From Jaenimonas drosophilae (lineage: Eukaryota; Euglenozoa; Kinetoplastea; Trypanosomatida; Trypanosomatidae): a DNA stretch of 60,081 nt. A model generated the notes under the pieces. The model was given only the letters and a program-made list of their open reading frames with translations. It had not been told where the DNA came from and did no database searches. The translations under genes were made by a program, and so were the position numbers. The stretch lies in the NCBI GenBank assembly GCA_030849065.1, contig JASAON010001566.1:1-60081 (forward strand), given 5' to 3'. Position 1 is the first letter of the stretch. Every line of letters begins with the position of its first letter. Shown here in pieces: positions 19,514 through 28,252 of this stretch.

Positions 19514-20531
19514 AGATGATGTTGTTGTTGTTGTTGTTGTTGTTGGTGTGGTTGGTTGTACGTGTACCAAATGAATGCATCATACAATCACACATGGATG
19601 TTGGCACATACACTCACTCTTACTGCACATATCTTTACACACATTTTTGTTGTTGTTGTTGTTGTTGTTGGTGTTGTTGTTGGTGTGGTTGGTTGTACGT
19701 GTACCAAATGAATGCATCTTACAATCACACATGGATGTTGGCACATACACTCACTCTTACTGCACATATCTTTACACACATTTTTGTTGTTGTTGTTGTT
19801 GTTGTTGGTGTTGTTGTTGGTGTGGTTGGTTGTACGTGTACCAAATGAATGCATCATACAATCACACATGGATGTTGGCACATACACTCACTCTTACTGC
19901 ACATATCTTTACACACATTTTTGTTGTTGTTGTTGTTGTTGTTGTTGGTGTGGTTGGTTGTACGTGTACCAAATGAATGCATCATACAATCACACATGGA
20001 TGTTGGCACATACACTCACTCTTACTGCACATATCTTTACACACATTTTTGTTGTTGTTGTTGTTGTTGTTGTTGGTGTGGTTGGTTGTACGTGTACCAA
20101 ATGAATGCATCATACAATCACACATGGATGTTGGCACATACACTCACTCTTACTGCACATATCTTTACACACATTTTTGTTGTTGTTGTTGTTGTTGTTG
20201 GTGTTGTTGTTGGTGTGGTTGGTTGTACGTGTACCAAATGAATGCATCTTACAATCACACATGGATGTTGGCACATACACTCACTCTTACTGCACATATC
20301 TTTTTACACATTTTTGTTGTTGTTGTTGTTCGTTGTAGTTTTTTTCTTTTTTTCGTCACTACACCACAATAGTGCGTGTGTGTGTGTTTGTTGGTGCGTT
20401 GTTTGATACGCACTACACACATTCTGCGAGTTGTAGTTTGGCGGTAGTGCGTGAAGGTGGGAGGGCTCTTCACCACACACAAGTAGTAGCACATCATCAT
20501 CATCATCATCATCATTCTGTCTGAGTTTCAC
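19514..20531. other. intergenic region holding a tandem repeat array
   Basis: About 80% of this gap is the repeat array listed separately. The remainder (20332-20531) has T-rich and (CA/GT)n stretches and an (ATC)n run near 20491-20514 just before the next gene. No coding gene is seen; short open frames inside the array shift by two bases per unit. Confidence 0.7.
19519..20331 (+). repeat. six-copy tandem repeat, 128- or 137-bp units
   Basis: Six head-to-tail copies, anchored at the ATGCATC motif at 19575, 19712, 19849, 19977, 20105 and 20242, so successive spacings are 137, 137, 128, 128 and 137 bp. The 9-bp difference comes from one or two (TTG)n blocks separated by GTTGGTG. Copies are otherwise nearly identical. 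Copies 2 and 6 share GCATCTTACA where the others have GCATCATACA, and both follow a 137-bp unit, suggesting duplication of a multi-unit block. The last copy has a small change (TCTTTTTACACA). Each unit holds a (TTG)n tract, the G-rich TTGGTGTGGTTGG, the core GTACGTGTACC and a CACATACACTCACTC stretch. It lies in the presumed 3' UTR of the BTB-like gene and encodes nothing recognisable. Confidence 0.97.
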
Positions 20532-21200
20532 ATGAACGATATGGACTTGGATGCCGCCGCTGCACCTCTTCTTCATGATCCAGCCTACATTTTGCAGCTT
20601 TACCGGCGCGTGAGTTGCGCGCTCATCAAGCATGAAGATGATGGCCGCTGGAGATTTGCCGCCAACTTTGATATGCTCGATGGGCGACGTGAGCGTGCCA
20701 CATCCACATCGATGCGCACACGTGATGATGATAATGGTTATGATCCCAACGCCGCATTTGTGGCGTTGCGCACCATCTTTCCGAGCCACACACTCTCCGA
20801 CAAGGATGTGGCGGTGCTGCTGCACGTTTTGCCTTTTGATGACGTAGATTCATGCACGTCGATGGAGGATGGCGCGTTGCGTCCAGCAATTCATGGCGTT
20901 AATCGTGAAGCACCTCCGCCACCACCGATGCGGCGTGTTGTGGATGTTTTGCGCGCATTGCGTGAGTTGTTGCCGTGGCGGGCGTGGCAGTGCGCCGAGG
21001 CCATTCGTCGCGGACGTGCTTTTATGCGCGCACATCATCGTACGTCATCTGTGGCGGAGGTACTCAGACGCGCACATTGCGGTGAATATGCATCATCATC
21101 ATTGTGTGCGATTGACGTGGAGCAAACGTTGGTGGAGGAGGCAGGGCTCACTGCTTCACAGGCCTTCTTGTTGTTGCGCTACATCACCACCACCACCAAC

Positions 21201-21231
<31 letters not shown>

Positions 21232-22277
21232 CGGATGAGATGGATTTTGACCTGCTGATGAAGATGTTGGTGGCTGATCCTATGCCGAGTGATGTGGAGT
21301 ACCCGCTGCTCGCCGCGCAGTTTGCGGAGGCGACGTGTGCGCCGATGCGCGGCCAACGTCCCGCGACGGGCAGCGCTGCGTTGCTCCTCGCCTTGGAGAA
21401 CTTACGCGACCGTCTAGAGCACATTGAGGGCTACGATGATGATGGTGATGATGATGATGATGAGGATGATCTTGATTTTGGAAACCTGATGTCTCGACGC
21501 ATCTCACCACGCCAGTTGTATGAGTTGTGCCACACACTTCGTGTTGGCTTCCAGCAACGAGACTCAGACCGGCTTTATAGTTTCTTGGATGTTGAGCGTC
21601 GTCGGTGTGTGTCTGTGGCGCAGCTCGTTTCCATGTTCAGGCGCTACTTCCCACCCGTGAGCCTCTCCATGCTGGATCTCGTTCAGGCTGCCGTTGTGAA
21701 GCTCATGAAGCGGAGTGGCGATCAGCTCATCTTCTTCTCCTTGTACCGCCGCCTACACACATTTGGCATCGATGCCATCCCGATTGAAGCCTTCATTCGT
21801 GCGTTGCGTGGAAGTGGCGTATCAGAAATTGTGAGTGATGTGGAGCTCGAGTGGCTGCGTCTCTCCGTTCCCACACGTGTTGGGCTCATTCATCGCCTCT
21901 GCCTCCCCATTTCTGCACGACGCGAAGGTGTTCTCGGCCAGCTGTTTCAGCGCCTGTGCCAAGATGATGCGCTGATGCTGGATTCGCACACACTGTTGTC
22001 ACGTTTTCAGCCACATCATGTCGAGGCAGATACCATTCGGCGGTACGCCATCGCGTGGAGGTCGGCGCTCATGGACTACGTCGCGGAGCTCAGCTCCAGC
22101 GACGTTGAGGAGGAGCGGCAGAGCGGCGCACCACCACCGCCTCGCGTGGATATAACCTACGATCTCTTCGCCTTTTTTTGGATGATGTTTAGTGCCGCAG
22201 TTGAGGATGATCCCACGTTTTCAATGTTGTTGTGGCACAGCTTCGTACTCGCCGATAAGCAACGAGCACCGCGGTAG
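20532..22277 (+). CDS. calcyphosin-like EF-hand protein, divergent
   Basis: A 581-residue protein. The C-terminal part (about residues 330-580) has the helix pattern of paired EF-hands: FQQRDSDRLYSFLDVERRRCVSVAQLVSMFRRYF, then IDAIPIEAFIRALRGSGV, and finally a segment ending ITYDLFAFFWMMFSAAVEDDPTF followed by MLLWHSF. That ending matches the calcyphosin family signature (a tyrosine-rich helix, SAxIxxDxxF and a terminal tryptophan helix). The calcium loops lack several acidic ligands, so calcium binding is probably weak or lost. The N-terminal half has a second weaker EF-like set near residues 65-260, interrupted by Asn and Asp homopolymers from AAC and GAT microsatellites. Proteins of this type are common in kinetoplastid flagella and cytoskeleton. 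That location is inference. The ATG at 20532 directly follows a short leader. Confidence 0.6.
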
Positions 22278-22648
22278 GGCGGGGGTTGTGATTGGAGTAG
22301 AGCAACCAACACACCAACATCATCATGATGATCATGTTAATCATCGCCAACAATCGCCAACTCGCACACACAGAAGGTAGTGGAGGTGGCGTATCTCTGT
22401 GAGATACACCTTCACCCCCCTACTTATAACGCCACCCAAACACACATGTATGATTTAATGATTTATGCAACAACAACGATGGTGGTGATGATGATCCATG
22501 CGTACCACATCCTCCTTCTTCTTCTTCCTCTTCCTCCTTCTGCACACCACACCTCTCTCACCTCTCACTAGTACGTCTTCGTGTTGTTTCATTCATCAAG
22601 CACTTTTTTTTTCTTCTTCTTCTTCTTGAAAATAGTACTCCTCCGCCC
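22278..22648. other. intergenic region
   Basis: A short gap with CAT-rich sequence and two CT-rich tracts. The second leads to the splice acceptor listed below. No gene is seen. Confidence 0.6.
22603..22635 (+). promoter_or_regulatory. putative trans-splice acceptor for the RING protein
   Basis: A long T/C tract ends in AG at 22634-22635, 14 bases before the ATG at 22649. Confidence 0.6.
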
Positions 22649-23095
22649 ATGTTGGAGGTTGTTGCCGCCGCTCCATGTGTGGTTGCGTACCTCCTCGCGC
22701 GCAAGTTGTGGGATCAGCAAACACAGATTGACGAACGCGAACGTCTCATTGGCGATCTTCAACGCACCGTAGAGCAGGCCATACAATCCAAGGAAGGAGG
22801 AAGCCGCAGCGTTGCCGTTGCGGTTGGCGGTGTCGTGGCGCTCTGCGCGCTCACGGCTCACTTCACGCGAAAATTAGCCGCCACACGCCAAAACATCAGC
22901 CCGCCGCAGCAGTATGAGCCCACCTTGGCAACAGTGGAGGCGGAGGAGTGTGTGGTGTGCTTAACACATCGCCGAGATACATTCTTCTCACCGTGCCAAC
23001 ACTACACCGCGTGCTGGCCGTGCAGCTTGCAGTGCAGTGAGTGCCCAATTTGCCGTGCACGCGTGGAGTACCGCCAATTCGTGTTTATTCCGTGA
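22649..23095 (+). CDS. small membrane-anchored RING-finger protein (probable E3 ubiquitin ligase)
   Basis: A 148-residue protein. Residues 2-18 are hydrophobic (a possible membrane or signal-anchor helix), followed by a charged amphipathic helix (about 20-48) and a second hydrophobic segment near 54-70 (SVAVAVGGVVALCALTAHF). The C terminus is a compact C3HC4 RING with C101, C104, C116, H118, C122, C125, C132 and C135, ending a few residues before the stop. This spacing and terminal position resemble the IAP/MUL1 class of RINGs. In that family a membrane-bound ligase such as MUL1 acts at the outer mitochondrial membrane. The topology and location here are inferred only from the two hydrophobic segments. 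Confidence 0.85.
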   Translation: MLEVVAAAPCVVAYLLARKLWDQQTQIDERERLIGDLQRTVEQAIQSKEGGSRSVAVAVGGVVALCALTAHFTRKLAATRQNISPPQQYEPTLATVEAEECVVCLTHRRDTFFSPCQHYTACWPCSLQCSECPICRARVEYRQFVFIP

Positions 23096-23217
23096 AATGA
23101 ATGAATATTGAGAGTGGTTGCTCCAGATTTATCTTCATGAAGTACGATAGCGGCAACAACAATGACAACAACAACAACAACAACAACATCATCATCACAA
23201 GTAGCCACCAATAGATG

Positions 23218-23248
<31 letters not shown>

Positions 23249-23588
23249 CCTGATGCCATCACCACACACTCGTGCGCACACGTTTGCTCCGCCGCGGCTT
23301 TCTTTTCTTGTGTCAGCCGATGATCCATTTTTGCTCTAACTCCATCTCCTTGTGTGTGTGTGTGCGTCGGTGTACGTGAGCTCCACGACCTTTACAGATA
23401 CCATCATCATCATCATCATCATCATCTTCTTCTTCTGTGTTGGCGGTTGTTGTTGTGATAGTTAGTAGGGGAATCGCAGTGGCCACGCGTACTCCCCACA
23501 CTCTCCTCCTTTTTTTCCTCCCCCACACACAGCAAAGAAAAAACAAGAACCAATCACACATATACACGTTTGGTAGGATTCGTGAAAC
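23096..23588. other. intergenic region
   Basis: Contains (AAC)n near 23164-23187, (TTG)n 23217-23248 and (ATC)n 23402-23425, then a CT-rich tract ending in AG at 23531-23532 that is a likely splice acceptor for the next gene. No gene is seen. Confidence 0.6.
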
Positions 23589-24206
23589 ATGGCAGCCACA
23601 CCCTCCGCCCAAGCCTCCACGGCCCTCATCTCCGTCAAAGGCCCACGTGAGGCACACGTATCTCTCTGCGCCTCCGACACGTGCCTCACCGGATCATTTT
23701 GGATCTCGTTGATGGAGCATCCGCGGCTGTACCAGGAAGCACAACGCGCACCGAATGGCGGTATTCTGTACCGTCTTCGTGTACGTGAGCAGGCCATCAT
23801 CTTTTCCAAAACATATGGCCTCTTGAGCTTTGATATTGTTGATGTACTTCCGGGAGAGGCCGTGGCCATTTTGGCGCCGCGATCCACGTTTGCGGAGGTG
23901 CCTGACATTGCTCTCCCCCTCACCATTCGCGTGGAGTACTTGGTGCTGAGCGAAGATGAGGTGGCGGAGGTGCAAGATAGTCTCGAGAAGGAGGTGTGCC
24001 GCCCCTTTTTTTCACGCAAAGGTGTGCAGGTGTACGATGTGCAGTGCGCGCTTGACTTTAATGAGGAGAAGCGCCATCGCAATCCGCACGTTGATGCTTC
24101 CGCGACGCCGCACGGGCGCGCGCCCTTCTTCACGGCGGTGGCGATTGTTGCCGCGGCGGGGTTGGGCATCGCCGCACTCGGATTGAGGCGGAGCATGTTG
24201 TTGTAG
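23589..24206 (+). CDS. hypothetical tail-anchored protein
   Basis: A 205-residue protein I do not recognise. It begins with a polar, Ala/Ser-rich stretch, followed by a soluble mixed alpha/beta region (about residues 12-165) with beta-like segments such as ILYRLRVREQAIIFSKTYGLLSFDIVDVLPGEAVAIL and LPLTIRVEYLVLSEDEV. A single hydrophobic helix at about 180-198 (FFTAVAIVAAAGLGIAALGL) is followed by RRSMLL at the C terminus. That is the layout of a tail-anchored membrane protein facing the cytosol. The basic residues around the helix would suit mitochondrial or ER targeting. Coding character is clear: the frame is clean and low in microsatellites compared with the flanks. No catalytic motif is visible. 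Confidence 0.75.
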   Translation: MAATPSAQASTALISVKGPREAHVSLCASDTCLTGSFWISLMEHPRLYQEAQRAPNGGILYRLRVREQAIIFSKTYGLLSFDIVDVLPGEAVAILAPRSTFAEVPDIALPLTIRVEYLVLSEDEVAEVQDSLEKEVCRPFFSRKGVQVYDVQCALDFNEEKRHRNPHVDASATPHGRAPFFTAVAIVAAAGLGIAALGLRRSMLL

Positions 24207-25083
24207 AGGTGGCGGGAACATCGTACTACGTGTGTGTTTTTTTTTTGTTGTGTTGTAGGTGGAGCTGAAGGATGTGAGAGCTGCCTTCTCATTTGTCTGA
24301 GCACATCATCCTACGCACAGTACCCTCATTTCATCCGACCTTTGATACGAGCACATGTACGCACAACACAACACAAGCGTGCAGAACACAACACAACACA
24401 AACTTGTGTTTTTTTTTCCTTCCAGAGGCGTGTGAAGGATAGAGAATACCTTCATGAAGATCATCATCACATCTAACTCATTGCGAAGAGGTCGCAGGTG
24501 TGTGTGTGGGGCCTCTGGCTGTCATATACCCGCAGAGCCCATGATTGGCATGGCGATGCGCGTGCCGTTGATTCTGATACTCTTGACTTGTTGTGCTGGC
24601 ACATCATCATGTGGCCGACCATATCCATCATCATCATCATCATCATGTTGCACGCCCACGGTCGGGTGATGTGTGAGAGGTGATGGAGGGGGGCCACACA
24701 CACACACGCACATTCGGACGCGCATTCGTGCATACCAGCAACAACACCTTCGTCGATGCACCCAAGCTCCTCCGCGTGTGCGTCGCTGTTGCAAAAAAAA
24801 AAAAGAATAACACAAACAAACATATTCTGACATCATCATCTCCATCAACACTCTGTCTTGATGGATGAAGAGATGTGCATCATCGTGCTACGCACAAGCA
24901 TCATCCACCACCACATCTCTCTCTCTCTTCTCTCTCGCCACACACACGGGCGTGCTCGCTAGCTCCAACGAATACTGACGAAGGAGCAGCTCACTTGCAT
25001 AGAAGGAGGTTGTGCCCAGGCACAACCACACAACATAGATCTTCGTATTCTAACAACAACAACAACAACAACATTCACAACAC
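24207..25083. other. intergenic region
   Basis: Contains (ACAAC)n-like stretches near 24361-24400, (ATC)n near 24627-24645, (CA)n near 24696-24711, CT-rich tracts near 24914-24940 and an (AAC)n run 25051-25073 just before the kinesin start. No gene is seen. Confidence 0.6.
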
Positions 25084-28005
25084 ATGAGCCGACGCGTGGA
25101 GGTGGCGGTGCGCGTTCGCCCCATCTCCGTTGCTGATCGCAGTGGTGGCGATGATTGTTGCGTGGATGTAGACGGCTCCGCCAAGGGTGGCCCCATCATT
25201 TGCGTTGGTGAAGATGTTGCCGATGTTGGCGTCACCAACGTACGTCGCTTCAAGCAGGATTGTATTTTCCCCCCACATTGCACCAATCGTGATGTATATG
25301 ATCAAGTCATCTCTTCACGTATTCGTGCTGCCACACCATCTCATCCAGATACGCTGTGTGTGTTGGCCTACGGCCACACAAGCAGCGGCAAAACACACAC
25401 CATTGCCGGCGATGGAGATGAAGCCGGGGTCCTCACCATGTGCGTGGAGGAGCTCCTCCGGCGTGATGGGGCCGTGGAGGTCTCGATGTTGGAGGTGTAT
25501 GCGGATAAGATTTATGATTTGCTCGCGCGTGGTGAGCAACGTACACTGCGACGTCGAAGTGGCCCACGTGGCACCTCCGTCGTGGTGGAGAAGTTGGTGG
25601 CGTGTGTTGTTTCAAATGTGCAACAGTGGGAGGCCATCTCACTCTTTGGCATGTTGTCGCGGCGCACGGCATCCACGGAGTACAACCGTCGCAGTAGTCG
25701 GAGCCACGCCCTCTTCACGTTGAAGAGCAGCGGAGTGCGGGTGTGTTTGGTTGATTTGGCAGGAAGCGAGCGGCAAACCATCTTCTCACCGCAACTCACG
25801 AAGGAAAGCATCGCCATCAATACCTCACTCTCGCGGCTGAGTACCGTCCTGCAGGCACTGAGCCAACAACCACGCCACGATGAAGATGATGTTGGCAATG
25901 ATGATGATGATGATGGTGGAAGCACCACGCGACACCGACGGCGCCAACAACAACAACAACAACAACAACCTTTTGTTAGTTTTCGTGATTCCACGCTCAC
26001 GGCACTCTTGCAACGCTATCTCTGCGGTGCCTCGCGCACAACCTTCTTGGCATGCGTGCATCCATCCTCATCCTGCATCAAGGAAACGGTGAGTACGTTG
26101 CGGTACACACAACGTCTGAAGAAGCTCCGCACGCATGTGCCCGTTGCTGGCTTGGATGATATTAGCATCATCCGCTCAACGGAGAATCAGGCCTTGATGG
26201 AGGAGATGATGAAGCTGCGAGAGAAGGTCGCGGGCACCTACACCAACGCCCAGGCGATGGACTGCGACTACCGATGTGAGATGGAGGCGCTCACACAACG
26301 TTTGCGCAAGGAGGCTGCTGCTGCTGCAGCACTCGCAGCATCATCACCAACACCAACAGGCACCACCAACAAACAGAAGACGAAGGATGCATTTTGCATG
26401 AGTGGCAGGGAGAAGGAGCTGCGTGTACGTGCTGAGTGTGCCGAGCGCATGGCCAAGTGGCTGCTTGGACGTGTGATGGGCAAGGCGCCCTTCGTCAACG
26501 TTGGCTATGATGAATATTTTGAGGAACTGTTTCCGTCACACGATGTTGTTGTGGTGGGCTACGCAACGAGCATGTTGTGCTTGCCACCGCAACTACCTCC
26601 GCTCGAGACGTTGGCGGTGATGAAGGCGGGCTCGATGGAGCTTGGATTTGCCATTGCCAGCGTTGGTGTGCCAGCGCATGTGCCAATGTATCGTGGCGCC
26701 AACATTGCCAACTTCATTGCACGGTGCGTGGAAGCACCAACGCACACAACCATGACGATGATGAAGGAGGAGGAGGAGGAGCGTGAGGTGATGGCCCTCG
26801 CTCTTTTTGCCGTGGATGCAGCACAAACCAACACACCAAGAGACGATGATGCAGATGCAGATGCTGCGTTTTCCTCCGATGTGCCGCTCATGCCCTTGGC
26901 GGTGATTATGTGCGCCACGTCGCGTGCATCGCCGGCGCAGAAGGAGGCCGCGCTGGAGCAGCTCGGCCACCTCTTCAGCCGTCAAGCTGGGGCAGAATCC
27001 TTATCGATGAATGATGATGATGATGATGATGATAGAGGCACGGATACGCAATCCATCATGGATCCAGAAGAGGTGGAAGAGATGCAGTGCCACAAGACAC
27101 CAACATCATCTCGCGCTGATCATCGTATCATTGAGCTCTCCGCCGAGAAGGAACAGCTCCCCAAGTCTCCTTCGCCAACATTCCCCGCCATTCGGCGCTT
27201 CGCCAGCTCCAGCGATGATTCATCCAGTGAGGAGGTGCTCGATGCCAACACCATCCACATCAACGATACCAACGCGACGAGCAACAACAACAACAAGAAG
27301 CGCAGTGTGAGTACAGAAGAAGATGATGTGCGTGCCAACTCCCCCAACAACGCCCAGGCAACACATGATGCTGGTCCTTCTATTGCTGCTCCACATGCTA
27401 CAGCTGCTGCTGATCATGATGATGATGATGATCGTGATGATGAAGATCAAGGTACTGCTGTTGTTTGCAAGGCTGCTGAAGAAGATGCCACCACACCACC
27501 AGCCAACACAACATCAGAAGCAGCTGGCGCTGAGTCTGCTTATGATACGGCGGCCAATGCCGATGCTGTGTTGGCAGATGCCGAAAGCGTTGGCGCAGCG
27601 AGCCCCATCGCGGTACCTCGGGAGCTGGTGCAGCAGCCAGCGCCACCACACAACACCACAACCATCAAGGCAGAACATGTGCAGGAGGAGGTGGAGGTGC
27701 CTCCAGTTGCTGCTGATGTAGGCGTACATCATCCACCGATTCCGAAAGAGCCTTCTATTGCGGATGCAAAAGAAGAAGATTATGATGAATCATCGTACAG
27801 CACGTCCTGGGTGACGAGCAACAGCAAATCATCGTCAAGGGTGGCGAAGAATCCTCCACGTGGGGCTGCATCTCCGCCAACTGTGGCGGACGTTGCGCCT
27901 CCAACCTCATCAGCGATGCCGCCAGCGACTGCGACTGCTCCATCACCGGAGCTGCGCTATACGGCACGAGATACGTGCGAGGTGTGCAACTGCTGCGTCA
28001 TGTGA
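25084..28005 (+). CDS. kinesin with intact motor and C-terminal CaaX prenylation motif
   Basis: A 973-residue kinesin with an N-terminal motor (about residues 1-365). All motor signatures are intact: P-loop G97-HTSSGKTHT106, switch I S204-SRSH208 and switch II L222-VDLAGSE229, followed by SIAINTSLSRLSTVLQAL and SFRDSTLTALLQ. A polyAsp, Arg and Gln insert from microsatellites lies between those last two, at about residues 266-297. After the motor come a short coiled coil (about 370-425), a folded region near 450-640, then a long acidic low-complexity tail rich in Ala, Asp, Glu and Ser. The protein ends C-N-C-C-V-M, a CaaX box (C-C-V-M) favouring farnesylation because X is Met, with neighbouring cysteines that could be palmitoylated. 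Among known kinesins, prenylation is well described for CENP-E. Membrane or kinetochore attachment here is inference. It lies 247 bp upstream of NOC2 on the same strand. Confidence 0.93.
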   Translation: MSRRVEVAVRVRPISVADRSGGDDCCVDVDGSAKGGPIICVGEDVADVGVTNVRRFKQDCIFPPHCTNRDVYDQVISSRIRAATPSHPDTLCVLAYGHTSSGKTHTIAGDGDEAGVLTMCVEELLRRDGAVEVSMLEVYADKIYDLLARGEQRTLRRRSGPRGTSVVVEKLVACVVSNVQQWEAISLFGMLSRRTASTEYNRRSSRSHALFTLKSSGVRVCLVDLAGSERQTIFSPQLTKESIAINTSLSRLSTVLQALSQQPRHDEDDVGNDDDDDGGSTTRHRRRQQQQQQQQPFVSFRDSTLTALLQRYLCGASRTTFLACVHPSSSCIKETVSTLRYTQRLKKLRTHVPVAGLDDISIIRSTENQALMEEMMKLREKVAGTYTNAQAMDCDYRCEMEALTQRLRKEAAAAAALAASSPTPTGTTNKQKTKDAFCMSGREKELRVRAECAERMAKWLLGRVMGKAPFVNVGYDEYFEELFPSHDVVVVGYATSMLCLPPQLPPLETLAVMKAGSMELGFAIASVGVPAHVPMYRGANIANFIARCVEAPTHTTMTMMKEEEEEREVMALALFAVDAAQTNTPRDDDADADAAFSSDVPLMPLAVIMCATSRASPAQKEAALEQLGHLFSRQAGAESLSMNDDDDDDDRGTDTQSIMDPEEVEEMQCHKTPTSSRADHRIIELSAEKEQLPKSPSPTFPAIRRFASSSDDSSSEEVLDANTIHINDTNATSNNNNKKRSVSTEEDDVRANSPNNAQATHDAGPSIAAPHATAAADHDDDDDRDDEDQGTAVVCKAAEEDATTPPANTTSEAAGAESAYDTAANADAVLADAESVGAASPIAVPRELVQQPAPPHNTTTIKAEHVQEEVEVPPVAADVGVHHPPIPKEPSIADAKEEDYDESSYSTSWVTSNSKSSSRVAKNPPRGAASPPTVADVAPPTSSAMPPATATAPSPELRYTARDTCEVCNCCVM

Positions 28006-28252
28006 AGGAGAAAAAAACTTCACACACAAACCAATCTTCTCCGAACACACAACAACAACAACAACGACAACAAACGTGTTGTACCTCCTCCTCTTCTTCT
28101 GATTGATGCCACGAACGTACATTTTCTTCTTCTTCTTCTTCTTTTGGTAGCTCCCCACTTGGAAACATTGTTGGCATAGCTGTGCTGTGTTGAGAACTCC
28201 CAGACACACACCTGTACATCCACCTACACACAACACCAACAACACTAGCAAC

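Noticed and set aside
19519..20331. Possible CRISPR array
   Set aside because: Whole 128/137-bp units are near-identical with no unique spacers; this is a eukaryotic tandem repeat.
19575..20372. Series of ~130-codon frames across the repeat array, as a repeat protein
   Set aside because: Unit lengths leave a remainder of two bases, so the frame shifts in every copy and no single frame spans the array.
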